Assembly (NCBI GenBank): GCA_964537685.1
Contig: CAZICM010000011.1
Span: 1-64,000, forward strand
DNA from: CAZICM01 sp964537685
GTDB lineage: Bacteria > Myxococcota_A > Polyangia > Polyangiales > Polyangiaceae
DNA length: 64,000 bases
Reading direction: 5' to 3'
Shown: in pieces, positions 35,452-45,419 of the stretch
Layout: the number at the start of each line of letters is the position of its first letter
Position numbering within the stretch: position 1 is the first letter of the stretch
Notes under the pieces: generated by a model
Databases searched by the model: none
What the model saw: only the letters and a program-made list of their open reading frames with translations
Told to the model about the DNA's origin: nothing
Program-made: the position numbers and the translations under genes

Positions 35452-35525
35452 TGGAGAGGTCGTCTAATCGAAGGACATGGCGACCTGAAGAATGACTTCT
35501 AGGTTTAAATGCCGTCAGCCTCCGC
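35452..35525 (+). ncRNA. tRNA-like element C (tRNA-Glu-like 5' half)
   Basis: The start GGAGAGG with GTCGTCTAAT...GGACA reads like the 5' half of a tRNA-Glu, with D-stem GTC/GAC at 35462-35464 and 35474-35476. GGAG can pair with CTCC (35520-35523) and TTTAAAT stands where a T-loop would be. Anticodon and T stems do not form, so it is probably not functional as a tRNA. Confidence 0.3.
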
Positions 35526-35538
35526 AAATGGCGGCTCC

Positions 35539-35579
35539 GAGGGCCGGGGGATAGGCCATACCCCCGGCTCTCACTTTTT
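35539..35579 (+). terminator. Intrinsic terminator closing the tRNA-like region
   Basis: Bases 35539-35550 pair with 35561-35572 (12 pairs with one G-U), followed by ACTTTTTG with five Ts (35575-35579) on the plus strand. It ends plus-strand transcription from the conserved gene and tRNA-like region, and overlaps the stop codon of the convergent STAS gene by two bases. Confidence 0.75.
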
Positions 35580-36626
35580 GTCGTTTGGATTTTTTTCCAC
35601 GAGCCCGACCACATCCCGCAGCGCCGCGGACAGCGTTCTCAGCGTCCGCGCCCCCCCGAAGGACACATCCAATTCAATGGCAGTGGCAGCCATCGCGGGC
35701 GCAATGCCCACCACAGTGCTTTCGGAACCCAAAAATCGGATTGCCGTCACAATGGATGAAATTTGGCCGCAGGTGCCCGTGTCCACATGAGAAAGGCCGG
35801 TTAAATCGAGAATCACATGCCTAGCGCGCATCGAAACCACCCGGCCGAGCACATTTAATTTTAAATGCTCGGCCCTCTCGCCGGAAAGCGCCGTAGAAAT
35901 GGGAACGACCAAAACGCCCTTCCACACTTCAATAATCGGCTCGGAAATACGGCGCAGCAGCGATTCCTTCTGCTCGATTTCGCGCATTTTATCGGCCAGC
36001 GCCAATGAAGTTTCATGGACCTGGTCCATTAGCATCTTTTGCCGCTTCTCAATCATCTCGGTACGAAGCCGATTTAATTCGCTCTCAATGGTGCGCTCCG
36101 AGTCCGTCACGATATATTCGACATAAGGCTCATCCGCGTCCCGCACCGAACGCTCCGCCGCCCATGCGCGGCGCTGAAAGGCTTGGCTAAATAAACCAAT
36201 GATTTTGCCCTTTAAAAACGGACAGCCCCAATAAATATCGCCGGCTTTCTGCATTCTCAATTCCCAGGGATTGCGAATGCGGACCAGCGCATGATGCCTT
36301 TCCGGCTGATACACCGGAAGCTCAAACACCCCCCATCCCGCGGCGCTTACGGCTTTTCCCCAAGCCAAAAACCCTTCGGGGAAATTCGAGCCGAGCTGGG
36401 TCACCATCGCGTGATAATCCTCGTCGGTGCCCAGGCTCGACGAATGCGCGACCAGCAATCTAAACAAATCCGTTCCCAGCTCCTCGCACAGCGGAGCGAG
36501 CATGCGGTACAGCGACGGATTGGCCCAAAACAAGACTGATGAAAGACCAAAGAAGGTAAAATCGCCCCGCTCTAAATCCCATACAATGGGCACTTGATTT
36601 AGTTGTATAGATGGATAGTCGCTCAT
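35571..36626 (-). CDS. Sensor-STAS protein (V4R-like, coiled coil, STAS)
   Basis: The protein has 351 residues from ATG 36626. Residues 1 to about 180 resemble the V4R/XylR-N type of small-molecule sensor domain, with GWGVFELPVYQPERHHALVRIRNPWEL and CPFLKGKIIGLFSQAF near the end. A coiled coil (about 185-235) leads to a STAS domain (about 240-345) with VVSMRARHVILDLTGLSHVDTGT, where Ser or Thr phosphorylation would normally occur. This is the layout of RsbR-like stressosome proteins or of STAS-based partner switches. No RsbS, RsbT or sigma gene is adjacent. Confidence 0.75.
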   Translation of the reverse strand: MSDYPSIQLNQVPIVWDLERGDFTFFGLSSVLFWANPSLYRMLAPLCEELGTDLFRLLVAHSSSLGTDEDYHAMVTQLGSNFPEGFLAWGKAVSAAGWGVFELPVYQPERHHALVRIRNPWELRMQKAGDIYWGCPFLKGKIIGLFSQAFQRRAWAAERSVRDADEPYVEYIVTDSERTIESELNRLRTEMIEKRQKMLMDQVHETSLALADKMREIEQKESLLRRISEPIIEVWKGVLVVPISTALSGERAEHLKLNVLGRVVSMRARHVILDLTGLSHVDTGTCGQISSIVTAIRFLGSESTVVGIAPAMAATAIELDVSFGGARTLRTLSAALRDVVGLVEKNPNDKK

Positions 36627-36804
36627 GGGCGGGCGTCTCCGGGCGGGCGTCGTTGGAATCAAAGAAACTAGGATATTCGCCGGGCTTCTGGCAACTCAAA
36701 AATCATTCTTTCATTTTGCCTTCATTCGGCCTATGGAGCGCCGCCGCGCCAAACCATAAGGTTTAGCGGCCCTAGATCTCCATTGGCTCATCAGGAAGCG
36801 AATC

Positions 36805-38481
36805 GTGGCTCATCAGTTTATTTTCACCATGCAAGACGTCCGCAAGGTTCATCCTCCCAACAAGGAGGTCTTGAAGGGCGTATGGCTTTCGTTTTATCCA
36901 GGCGCAAAAATAGGCGTTCTCGGCCCGAATGGAGCCGGCAAAAGCACATTGCTCCGCATTATGGCCGGTGTGGACAAGGAATTCTTTGGTGAGGCCAAGC
37001 CCGCACCGGGGACGCGCATCGGGTATTTGCCCCAGGAACCGAGGCTTACGGCCGGAAATACCGTGCAACAAGAGGTTGAAACGGCCGTCGCGCCCATTCG
37101 CGGCCTGGTTCACCGCTTTGAAGAAATAGGTGTTTTATTGGGCGAGGGGCCTCCCGATATGGATGCCCTGCTCGAAGAATATTCGGCGCTTCAAGATAAA
37201 ATCGATGCGGCGGGAGGCTGGGAAATCGATCGGGTTGTCGAGCGCGCCATGGATGCGCTGAGGCTTCCTCCGGCCGATGCCAATGTGGACAATCTTTCGG
37301 GCGGCGAGCGCAGGCGCGTGGCATTGTGCAGGCTGTTGCTTGAAAAGCCCGATTTGCTGCTGCTCGACGAGCCCACCAACCATCTCGATGCCGAAAGCGT
37401 CGCCTGGCTGGAACGCTTCCTCCACGAATATCCGGGCACCGTCGTCGCCGTCACCCACGATCGTTATTTTCTCGATAATGTTGCAGGTTGGATTTTGGAA
37501 CTCGACCGGGGCAATTACTACCCGTTTGAAGGCAATTACACAGGATGGCTTGAACAGAAAAAGAAGCGCCTCGAAATGGAGCAAAAGCAAGAGGCAGCCC
37601 GGCAGCGCACGCTGGCCCGGGAATTGGAATGGGTTCGGGCATCGCCCAAAGCCCGCCAGGCCAAGAGCAAGGCCCGCATTACGGCCTATGAAACCCTGCT
37701 CGCCGAAGAAAAAGATAAGCAATTCGATCCAAATGAAATCTCTATTCCGGCGGGGGCCCGGCTTGGCCAATTGGTCATCGAAGCCAATCATTTATCCAAA
37801 GGTTTTGGCGATCGCCTCCTGATTGACGATTTAAGCTTTTCGCTTCCGCGGGGCGGCATTGTGGGCGTAATCGGCCCCAACGGCGCGGGCAAAACCACGC
37901 TGTTTAGAATGATTATGGGCCTTGAACAGCCCGATAAAGGCACATTTAAAGTCGGCGAATCGGTGCAATTGGCCTATGTCGATCAATCCCGCGACGCGCT
38001 CGATGCCAATAAAAGCGTGTGGCAAGAAATATCAGGCGGAGAAGACCGCATTGCGATCGGAAAACGCGAAGTCAATTCGAGAGCGTATGTCGCCAATTTT
38101 AATTTCCTGGGCAGCGATCAGCAGAAAAAAGTCGGCGATTTATCGGGCGGCGAGCGCAACCGCGTACATTTGGCCAAACTATTAAAACGGGGCGGCAATG
38201 TGCTCTTGCTCGACGAGCCCACCAACGATCTCGATGTCGATACGCTGCGCTCCTTGGAAGAAGCCCTGCTTTCCTTCCCGGGATGCGCCGTGATTATCAG
38301 CCACGATCGCTGGTTTCTCGATCGGATTGCCACACATATTCTTGCATTTGAAGGCGATAGCAAAGTCGTATGGTTTGAAGGCAATTACGGCGATTATGAA
38401 GTCGACCTCAAACGCCGCAAGGGCGCCGATGCCGCCGAGCCCCACCGCATTCGCTACCGGCGCCTGAGCGATATGGCCTAA
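36805..38481 (+). CDS. ettA: Energy-dependent translational throttle protein EttA
   Basis: The 558-residue ABC-F protein starts at GTG 36805, eight bases after AGGA. It has two ATPase domains: Walker A GPNGAGKST (40-48) and GPNGAGKTT (about 357-365), two LSGGER signatures, and Walker B LLLLDEPTNHLD and LLLLDEPTNDLD. The linker between them with the arm ELEWVRASPKARQAKSKARI and the length are as in EttA, not in the antibiotic-resistance ABC-F groups. EttA gates the first elongation step according to the ATP/ADP ratio. The gene stands alone between a STAS gene and a secreted EEP gene. Confidence 0.96.
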   Translation: MAHQFIFTMQDVRKVHPPNKEVLKGVWLSFYPGAKIGVLGPNGAGKSTLLRIMAGVDKEFFGEAKPAPGTRIGYLPQEPRLTAGNTVQQEVETAVAPIRGLVHRFEEIGVLLGEGPPDMDALLEEYSALQDKIDAAGGWEIDRVVERAMDALRLPPADANVDNLSGGERRRVALCRLLLEKPDLLLLDEPTNHLDAESVAWLERFLHEYPGTVVAVTHDRYFLDNVAGWILELDRGNYYPFEGNYTGWLEQKKKRLEMEQKQEAARQRTLARELEWVRASPKARQAKSKARITAYETLLAEEKDKQFDPNEISIPAGARLGQLVIEANHLSKGFGDRLLIDDLSFSLPRGGIVGVIGPNGAGKTTLFRMIMGLEQPDKGTFKVGESVQLAYVDQSRDALDANKSVWQEISGGEDRIAIGKREVNSRAYVANFNFLGSDQQKKVGDLSGGERNRVHLAKLLKRGGNVLLLDEPTNDLDVDTLRSLEEALLSFPGCAVIISHDRWFLDRIATHILAFEGDSKVVWFEGNYGDYEVDLKRRKGADAAEPHRIRYRRLSDMA

Positions 38482-38540
38482 GGGCTTCATTCAGCGATTT
38501 CGGGTTGCACCAACGATAAAATGCATGCCTAATTTCGGGC

Positions 38541-39650
38541 ATGCGAACACTTGTGCATTCCGATTCAATTCACAGCTCAATTCAGAGCCGCGGCGGCCTC
38601 TTGCGGGTTTTATGCGGCTCTTTAGCCTTTGGCTCCTTGCTTTTCTTGCTCAGCGCCTGCGGCCAAGACGGAACGATTGCTGGCAATCCGTCGGGCGGAA
38701 ATGGCATGGGCGGCGCTTCCAGCAGCTCTTCGGGCGGAGAAGGCGGCGCGGGCGGCTCTGGAACAGGCGGCCAGGGCGGAAACGGCCAAGGAGGCAGCCC
38801 CGATCCCCAGGCGCTCACCGTCGTGAATTGGAACACGCGCAATTTCTTTAACGACAAAGTGGACGATCCGGGCGGCGCCGATGTGATTGGCTCGATGTAT
38901 TTGCTAACGGCCGCCGAATATAAAACCAAGCGCGATCGGGTCTCGGCCGTGCTCGCCGGATTAAATCCCGATATCGCCGTGCTTGCCGAACTCGAAAATA
39001 CAAAAGTGCTGTCCGATCTGCAGGCCGACCTAAAAGCCAAAGGCGCGGACTATCCCTATAGTGCATTAATACCCACCAATGATATTAGGGAAATCGCCAT
39101 TTTATCGAAGATTGAATTGGGCATGCCCAAATCGCATCAAGACGAGAACTTCTTTCGCTGGGACACCTTTGCACCCTCGTATTCCTATACCCGCGATTGC
39201 CTCGAAGTTCCGATTGTATTCAATGGCAGAAAGATTGTTCTCCTCGCCGTTCATTTCCGTTCCAAATTCTCGCCGGACGATCCTGAAAAGCGCCTGGCCG
39301 AAGCGCAGCACACCCGCGATATTGCCGACGCCATCACCACCGCGGAGCCCAATACAGGCGTGATTATCCTCGGCGATTTTAATGACGTACCCGGCAGCGA
39401 CCCCGTCAATGACCTGCAAAATGGAAATAAAATTCCCGGCGTATACACCAATGCGTCCATGCTGGCCGAGCCCGCGAGCATCCGCTGGAGCTACGATTAT
39501 ATGGGCACCCTCGAACTCATTGACCACCAATTCTCAAGCCCTTTAATTTCCCCGATGCTCGATGTGCCCAGCATTCAAATCCTGCACAGCAAAGCGGCTC
39601 AAGACGCAAGCGATCACGCGCCGATCAAGGCCACCTACAATATTAAATAG
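38541..39650 (+). CDS. Endonuclease/exonuclease/phosphatase-family lipoprotein
   Basis: The protein has 369 residues. The signal ends LSAC (Cys 40), followed by a Gly/Ser linker to about 90. The EEP fold follows with NWNTRNFF, the metal-binding Glu in LAELEN, GDFNDVPGS and the final SDHAP. All core catalytic motifs are present, so it should hydrolyse a phosphodiester or phosphomonoester: DNA, RNA, phosphoinositide or sphingomyelin are all possible. A lipid anchor puts it at the envelope, consistent with nucleic-acid feeding or predation. A TAATTT box five bases before the ATG suggests a very short 5' UTR. Confidence 0.88.
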   Translation: MRTLVHSDSIHSSIQSRGGLLRVLCGSLAFGSLLFLLSACGQDGTIAGNPSGGNGMGGASSSSSGGEGGAGGSGTGGQGGNGQGGSPDPQALTVVNWNTRNFFNDKVDDPGGADVIGSMYLLTAAEYKTKRDRVSAVLAGLNPDIAVLAELENTKVLSDLQADLKAKGADYPYSALIPTNDIREIAILSKIELGMPKSHQDENFFRWDTFAPSYSYTRDCLEVPIVFNGRKIVLLAVHFRSKFSPDDPEKRLAEAQHTRDIADAITTAEPNTGVIILGDFNDVPGSDPVNDLQNGNKIPGVYTNASMLAEPASIRWSYDYMGTLELIDHQFSSPLISPMLDVPSIQILHSKAAQDASDHAPIKATYNIK

Positions 39651-39676
39651 AATTTTTTAAATATTAAATAGAATTT
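39640..39676. repeat. 21-bp-period tandem duplication at a gene end
   Basis: ATATTAAATAGAATTT occurs at 39640-39655 and 39661-39676. The first copy holds the stop codon of the EEP gene and the second reaches the stop codon of the convergent vWA gene, so the two ends are separated only by this AT-rich duplication. Confidence 0.8.
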
Positions 39677-40632
39677 ATTTAGGAATGGACACATCATCGC
39701 AGGTTTGCTTCACCACCTGCGCCAGCGCATCGCCCACCACGTTTGTATATTGGGCTGGATCTTTTAAATTGCCCCATATCGGAGGCTCGCCAAAGGCATT
39801 TAAAAATTCCCACAGGCTATTGTTTACATTTTCAATGCAAGGATTGATAAGCCCCACGGTCAAAATGCAGGCATCGCCTCCGCATTTAGATTTTACGGCC
39901 GTCAGCATGTCTTTATAGGCTTGGGTTCCCTCCGGCGATTTATCCGGCTCATCGCTCAGCACCACAACGACCAGCACTCCATTTTCATCGCGGAAAAACC
40001 CCATATTTTCAGCCGAGTTCGCCGGATGGGCCGCATATCCCGCCGCCGCCGATGGCATTTCAAACGAACATCCCGTCTCTCCTGCCGATTTGGCCGCGCT
40101 CGAAAACCATGTTTTTAATCCCTCTTTTTGATCCAATGCAGAAGTATTGGCCGAATAAAATCGCTTGCCCGCGTATTCATAAAGCTTGCCCTGTTCGCCG
40201 TTCTTGCCCGTCGATCCGTCCGTCGGTCGTCATCCCCACATGCAAATCCACATCCGGAGGCAGCTTTTGATACATCGCATCGACAAAGCCCGGAAATGCC
40301 AGCGCCAAATCCTCTTGGTAAGGCCCCATCGATGCAGAATTATCGATAATAAATAAAATATCAACGGATTGGCACCCCGCACTCGCTCCGCCTTCGCCCG
40401 GACCTCCATCAAACAAAACGGTGCCCGAGCTTGAACTCTGGGCGCCCGTTCCGGCCCCTCCGCCAAAATCCCCGGAACTGGAAGCCCCCGAACCTCCGCG
40501 CCCCTCGTTTTGAGAGGCCCCCGCCGCACATCCCTGCGCCGAAAGGCAAACACCGAAAAGACATGCGGAAAGCGAACACCACGCCATCCACGGCCAATGA
40601 AATCGAATTGAAGCGCTCATCCGATTACCCAT
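39675..40632 (-). pseudogene. von Willebrand factor A lipoprotein with a frameshift
   Basis: Two minus-strand frames together make one protein. The first (from ATG 40632) has a lipoprotein signal ending AQGC (Cys 35), a Gly/Ser linker and the vWA start SVDILFIIDNSASMGPYQ with the metal site DxSxS. It stops after TTDGRIDGQ near 40177. A second frame continues from about 40215 as GKNGEQGKLYEYAGKRFYS and runs through VLVVVVLSDEPDKSPEG to 39675. A one-base indel near 40197-40231 restores a normal vWA protein of about 315 residues. It may be a recent mutation or a sequencing error. Confidence 0.75.
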
Positions 40633-40720
40633 ATCAAAAAATCGGACCCACAAAAATCCAAAAATCTACAAGCTTTTATCGGCAACAGCCGCCGATTGTA
40701 GCTACCATGACCCGCTCTTC

Positions 40721-43700
40721 ATGGCAGAGGTCCCGCTCACCCGGAAACGCAGAACCAAAAGCCGCGATTGGGGACGCATCGCGGCGTTTGGGGTGTGCGT
40801 TTTGTTCGCCATTGTCGGCGCGGTGCCTCTAAGTCTCGGGCTTTTGGTGCGTACCGAAATGGTTCGGGCGTGGGCTGCGAAAGAAACTGCGCACCTCTTG
40901 GAGCGCGAGCTGGGCATTGTCGCGCGCTATCAAGTTTCAATGCAGGCGTTGCCGCTCATTGTCCGGCTCGATGGCCTTACGGTCGATGCAACGGATGGTG
41001 GAAGCCCTTTTCTTTTTATTGAAAGCGTTGCGATCCGGCCCCGCATTTTTTCGTTGCTGGCCGGGCAATTGGATGCGGGCGATATTGAAATCACAGGCCC
41101 GCGCGTGCGCGCCGTCATCGAAGGCCGGGAACTTAAAAACCTTCGTTACAAGCTTCCCGAGCTATCGGAAAGCGAAAGCAAATCCTCTTCCAAAACACCG
41201 TTTGGCGCCGTCACGATCACCGATGCGCATATCGATGCGAGCATCGATTCCGTTCGGGTATTCGCGCGTGAAGTCGATGTGGATGTCAGTGCAGAAGACG
41301 GCGGCGCATTTGAAATGGCGCTGCGCGTCGGACCTTCCCGCATCTCGAGAATGCGGGCTGTGCCTGGGCGCGACGATGAAGATGCGGTTGACGACGATAT
41401 GCTATGCCGCTTGGACACGCGCATCCGCATCGAGCGCGATTCGGTGTTGGTGAGGCGTTTTTCGGCCAGCGGCGCGGTGGATCTCGATGCCGACGCGGAT
41501 ACAACACCTTCCTGCGCGCTCGCCGAAGGCGACTTAAGAGCCTTTGAAATTAGCCTGAGCGCGCTTCGCATTCAGGGAATACGCAGCGGGGAAATCAATG
41601 CGGGAGGGCGCGCCAAGGCTCAAATCCCGATGATTGTGCTCACGCGCATCGCGGATATTCCCTATGCGGCCGGCATGGTGCACGCCGACGTGGAAATCGA
41701 TTACGACGGCAAGCCCGGACTGCCCCGCATCACGGGCCGGCTCGAAGCAGAAAAGCCTAGTTTTGACGGCAAAATCGTGTCGCGTCATTTCACGGGCGAA
41801 TTGTCCGCGGGCGGCGATCAAGTGCTCGTGCGTAAAATCGAATCCGATTGGGCGGAGGGCAAGGCTTTTATTCGCGATGTGAAGGTCGAGCCATTTGCCG
41901 AAGGCATTCCGCTGACGGCGCACGATATCGATCTCAAAGATTTAGAGTTCACCGCGCTGCTTCAGGATTTAGGCGCGCATCCCACGCCTTGGGTCACATG
42001 GAGCCTGTATGAAGGCCATGTCGATACCTTTAAAGGCACGCTGTCGCCGCTCAAACTCGAGGGTCTTCTAGGTCTCAAGACCCGCAATTTTGAAGTGTTT
42101 GACCGGCCTGCCGAAGCGCCTGGCCGCATGCACCGGGTCGGCGTGAAGGAAGCCACGGTGCAAGGAGCTTTTCAGGTACATGACAATGCTGTTGTTCTTT
42201 CTAATTTTGAAATTGCAACGCCCAACCGCAACAGTCATTTGCACACAACCGTTAGGCTTGGATTTGAAAGCATTCTCAATGTGCAGGTCTATGAAGGCAC
42301 TTCGATCGATTTGGCAGAAATATCGCCCTTGACCGAATTGCCCATCGCGGGCCGGGCCACCATAAAAGCGGGCGCAACCGGGCCATTTACCGATCCGGCC
42401 GTTACCGGCGATGTGTCGGTAAAAAACTTTGAATTTGCCGGTTTTTCTGCGGGAGATATCGACTCGGCCCATTTAACATTTAAGCCATCCATCTTAAATA
42501 TTCACGATGCGCGCCTCCGCAAAAATGAAAGCCGCTACCGGGTTACGGCGGCCCGCGTGAATTTAGAAGGCCCTGCCGCGGCGCTGCTCGATATGGATGT
42601 CGATACCCGCGAGGCCCAGCATCTTTCGCTGAAAGACTTTTATAAAATCCTTCATCTCGAAGACGATCCCCGCTTCGCCGATTATTCGGCGGTGCTCAGC
42701 GGCGTCGCCCGCATCCATTATTCGCTGGGCGGCCCTGAAGACCGCTGCGGAGGCGGCTTTTTATCGGTTCGCACCGAAATGGATGTATCGAATGTGGTGG
42801 CCTTCGACGAATTGTTTGAAAGCGGCCATATCGATTTAAACCTAATTTGGGACGATAAAGAGGCCAGCTCCAATGGAATGCGCATGGAGCTCCGCGAAGC
42901 CCTGCTGCGCAAAGGCACGGGCTCCGTTATTGCCACGGGCGGTTTTCAGCATGGAGGCGCGATTCAAATTACCGCATTGGCGAGCGGCATTCCCATTGCC
43001 AATCTCAATGCATTGAAATCCTATGGAAAACTATTTGACGGTTCTGTAAGTGCAACCGTTACAGTTGGCGGCACTTTAGCCCAAATGTCGGCCGAGGCCG
43101 ATGTGCGCGTATCGCGTATCCGGATGGGGCCCGCTATTTTGCCTTCCTCGGATCTGCGCGTTTTGATGGAGCCCGTGGCCATTGCGCCAAAAACCCTGGG
43201 GCTTACCCGCTGCGGTCATGCAAAGCCTATGCTTTTCGATAAAACAGAATTCGAAAAGGATTTGGCAGAAGGCCGCTTCCGCATTACGGGAGACATGTTT
43301 GGAGGCCAGATTGCCCTTTCGGATGTATTGCTTTCCCGCCAGCGCAATAAAGTCGTTTCGGGCAAAATCAATGTGCGCGATTTGGATATAGGCGCCATTG
43401 CGAACGTGGTGCCCGGCGTTGCTTTTGCGGGAGCGCCTCCCAAGGGAACGCTGAGCGCAAGGCTGGATATAGGCCGTTTCGCAATGAATCTGCCCCAAAC
43501 GGCGGACGCGACGATTGTATTGGATGGATTTACCTTGGAAAGGGCAGGGCAAAGGGTGCGGCTGACCAAGCCAAGCGAACCCATTGCATTGAAGAACAAT
43601 GAAATAAAATTGCCTGAAATGCTAATCGAGGGAAAAACGGCGTCTGGTCTCACGGGCACGGTGCGCATGGGCGGACAGGTGCACAAAGTGATGACGCGGC

Positions 43701-45127
43701 CCGATGTGGACGTGACCTTTGCGATCGATCCCATCGATTTATCCAAGGCGGCGGCGGATATTCCCCAAATCGAAAGGGCGAGCGGGGCATTCGATGCAAA
43801 ACTCCGGGTAAGCGGCCCTATTTCGGCTCCATCGCTGAGCGGATTGGCGAGGCTTCGCAAGGGAGCTCTGCGAATGACGGGTTTTCCTTTGGGATTCGAC
43901 GAGCTTGAATTGGATGTGGCGGTGGGAGGCGGCGATGTCCGTTTAACGCGGGCTTCGGCGCTGGTGGGCGGAGGAACGCTTTCAATGACGGGCCGTTTGC
44001 CGGTGCGGGGACTGGAAGTTGGAACGGCATCCTTTACAATTGAAGCCAAAGGCGTAAAAGTTCCGGTGGCCGAGGGTGTGAATTTAACGGCGGATGCCAA
44101 TTTGGAAGCCACCTTCGCGCCGGGCGCGAGCGTCGAGGGAGAGCGCAATTTACCCTTTGTAAAAGGCACCATTGGCCTTACATCATTTAGTTATACACGT
44201 CCTATCGCAATGAGCGTCAATATTGGGCAATTGACAGGCAAACCCAAGCGCACAGAAGTTGAAAGCTACGATCCCAACGGCGATTTCGTCCGATTTTCGC
44301 TCAATGTTGTGACGCCAAAGCCGATGAGATTTTCAAACAATTTGATCGATATGCAACTGGAAGTCGCGCCCCCGGCATTATTGTTATCGGGGACCAATCA
44401 GCGTTTTGGAGCGAGGGGCTTATTAAAGATTTTGCCCGATTCAAAGCTGACGCTTCAAAACAGCGAATTCAGCGTGCGCGAAGGCTATGTGCGATTTGAC
44501 GACGAAAATCGTATTGCGCCCAAAGTCGATGTGCGGGCCGCGACGGAATACCGCCGCTATGCCCGGAGCGGTGAAACATCGCCTCAAGATCAGCCTGTGA
44601 GTTCGGCCGCTTCATTGGCGAGCCAGGGCGGCACATGGCGCATCAATATGAGGGCCAGCGGGGATGTGGATAATTTAAATATGAGTTTGACCAGCGATCC
44701 GCCGCTGAGTCAGGAGGATATTGTTTTATTGCTGGCAATGGGCGTAACGAGGGCCGAGCTTGAACAGGGCTTTGCGACGACGCTGGGGAGCACGGTGGGC
44801 ATTGAGGCCATTTCAAGGCTGACGGGCGCGGACAAGGCACTGAAAACCATGGTGCCTTTGGTGGACGAGTTCCGTTTTGGAAGCGGTTATTCGTCGAAAA
44901 CAGGCCGCACAGGGCCTACGGTGACGGTGGGCAAGCGCATTACGGATGAGGTTCGCGCGGGCGTAACAACCGGATTGACCGAGAATAGAGAAGTGCGTTC
45001 CAACGTGGAGTGGAAATTGGGCCGGGGTATCAGCGTTCAGGGCTCTTATGATAATGCCAACGATGCCTCGAGCTCGGTCTTGGGAAATGTCGGTGTGGAT
45101 TTACGCTGGCGCCTGGAATTTGAATAA
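40721..45127 (+). CDS. tamB: TamB-like envelope transport protein
   Basis: The 1468-residue protein has one N-terminal membrane helix (about 20-45), a very long beta-rich repeat body and a C-terminal TamB domain (about 1150-1468) with GLLKILPDSKLTLQNSEFSVREGYVRFDDENRIAPKVDV, and PPLSQEDIVLLLAMGVTRAEL near 1325. TamB/AsmA proteins form a hydrophobic groove bridging inner and outer membranes for phospholipid transport, and work with a BamA-type barrel partner. Such a partner lies 3.4 kb downstream (48570-51824), past two barrel proteins. Length and motifs fit the family well. Confidence 0.9.
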   Translation: MAEVPLTRKRRTKSRDWGRIAAFGVCVLFAIVGAVPLSLGLLVRTEMVRAWAAKETAHLLERELGIVARYQVSMQALPLIVRLDGLTVDATDGGSPFLFIESVAIRPRIFSLLAGQLDAGDIEITGPRVRAVIEGRELKNLRYKLPELSESESKSSSKTPFGAVTITDAHIDASIDSVRVFAREVDVDVSAEDGGAFEMALRVGPSRISRMRAVPGRDDEDAVDDDMLCRLDTRIRIERDSVLVRRFSASGAVDLDADADTTPSCALAEGDLRAFEISLSALRIQGIRSGEINAGGRAKAQIPMIVLTRIADIPYAAGMVHADVEIDYDGKPGLPRITGRLEAEKPSFDGKIVSRHFTGELSAGGDQVLVRKIESDWAEGKAFIRDVKVEPFAEGIPLTAHDIDLKDLEFTALLQDLGAHPTPWVTWSLYEGHVDTFKGTLSPLKLEGLLGLKTRNFEVFDRPAEAPGRMHRVGVKEATVQGAFQVHDNAVVLSNFEIATPNRNSHLHTTVRLGFESILNVQVYEGTSIDLAEISPLTELPIAGRATIKAGATGPFTDPAVTGDVSVKNFEFAGFSAGDIDSAHLTFKPSILNIHDARLRKNESRYRVTAARVNLEGPAAALLDMDVDTREAQHLSLKDFYKILHLEDDPRFADYSAVLSGVARIHYSLGGPEDRCGGGFLSVRTEMDVSNVVAFDELFESGHIDLNLIWDDKEASSNGMRMELREALLRKGTGSVIATGGFQHGGAIQITALASGIPIANLNALKSYGKLFDGSVSATVTVGGTLAQMSAEADVRVSRIRMGPAILPSSDLRVLMEPVAIAPKTLGLTRCGHAKPMLFDKTEFEKDLAEGRFRITGDMFGGQIALSDVLLSRQRNKVVSGKINVRDLDIGAIANVVPGVAFAGAPPKGTLSARLDIGRFAMNLPQTADATIVLDGFTLERAGQRVRLTKPSEPIALKNNEIKLPEMLIEGKTASGLTGTVRMGGQVHKVMTRPDVDVTFAIDPIDLSKAAADIPQIERASGAFDAKLRVSGPISAPSLSGLARLRKGALRMTGFPLGFDELELDVAVGGGDVRLTRASALVGGGTLSMTGRLPVRGLEVGTASFTIEAKGVKVPVAEGVNLTADANLEATFAPGASVEGERNLPFVKGTIGLTSFSYTRPIAMSVNIGQLTGKPKRTEVESYDPNGDFVRFSLNVVTPKPMRFSNNLIDMQLEVAPPALLLSGTNQRFGARGLLKILPDSKLTLQNSEFSVREGYVRFDDENRIAPKVDVRAATEYRRYARSGETSPQDQPVSSAASLASQGGTWRINMRASGDVDNLNMSLTSDPPLSQEDIVLLLAMGVTRAELEQGFATTLGSTVGIEAISRLTGADKALKTMVPLVDEFRFGSGYSSKTGRTGPTVTVGKRITDEVRAGVTTGLTENREVRSNVEWKLGRGISVQGSYDNANDASSSVLGNVGVDLRWRLEFE

Positions 45128-45419
45128 ACATAGATTGGTTATATTTTTTATCGAAATGGTGCAAAAGTTGCGCGCGAAGCGCTGATTTTTCGACACCTGG
45201 GCATTGAAAACAGGCTTGGTGTGAAAGCTATTTCCAGGCAAAGTGCGAACTTGAAGACGTTTTCGCAGGGATTCGCGGGCACCTGTAGCGGAGGGGAAGA
45301 CATCGGATCCTCTGCCTCAAAATAGAACAAGAATGGGGGAATCCGTCATTGACTAGATTCTGACATTCGGATGGCAGGGAAGATGCAGGACGATGGCGGA
45401 CAAGATGAGGGGTTGGTCA

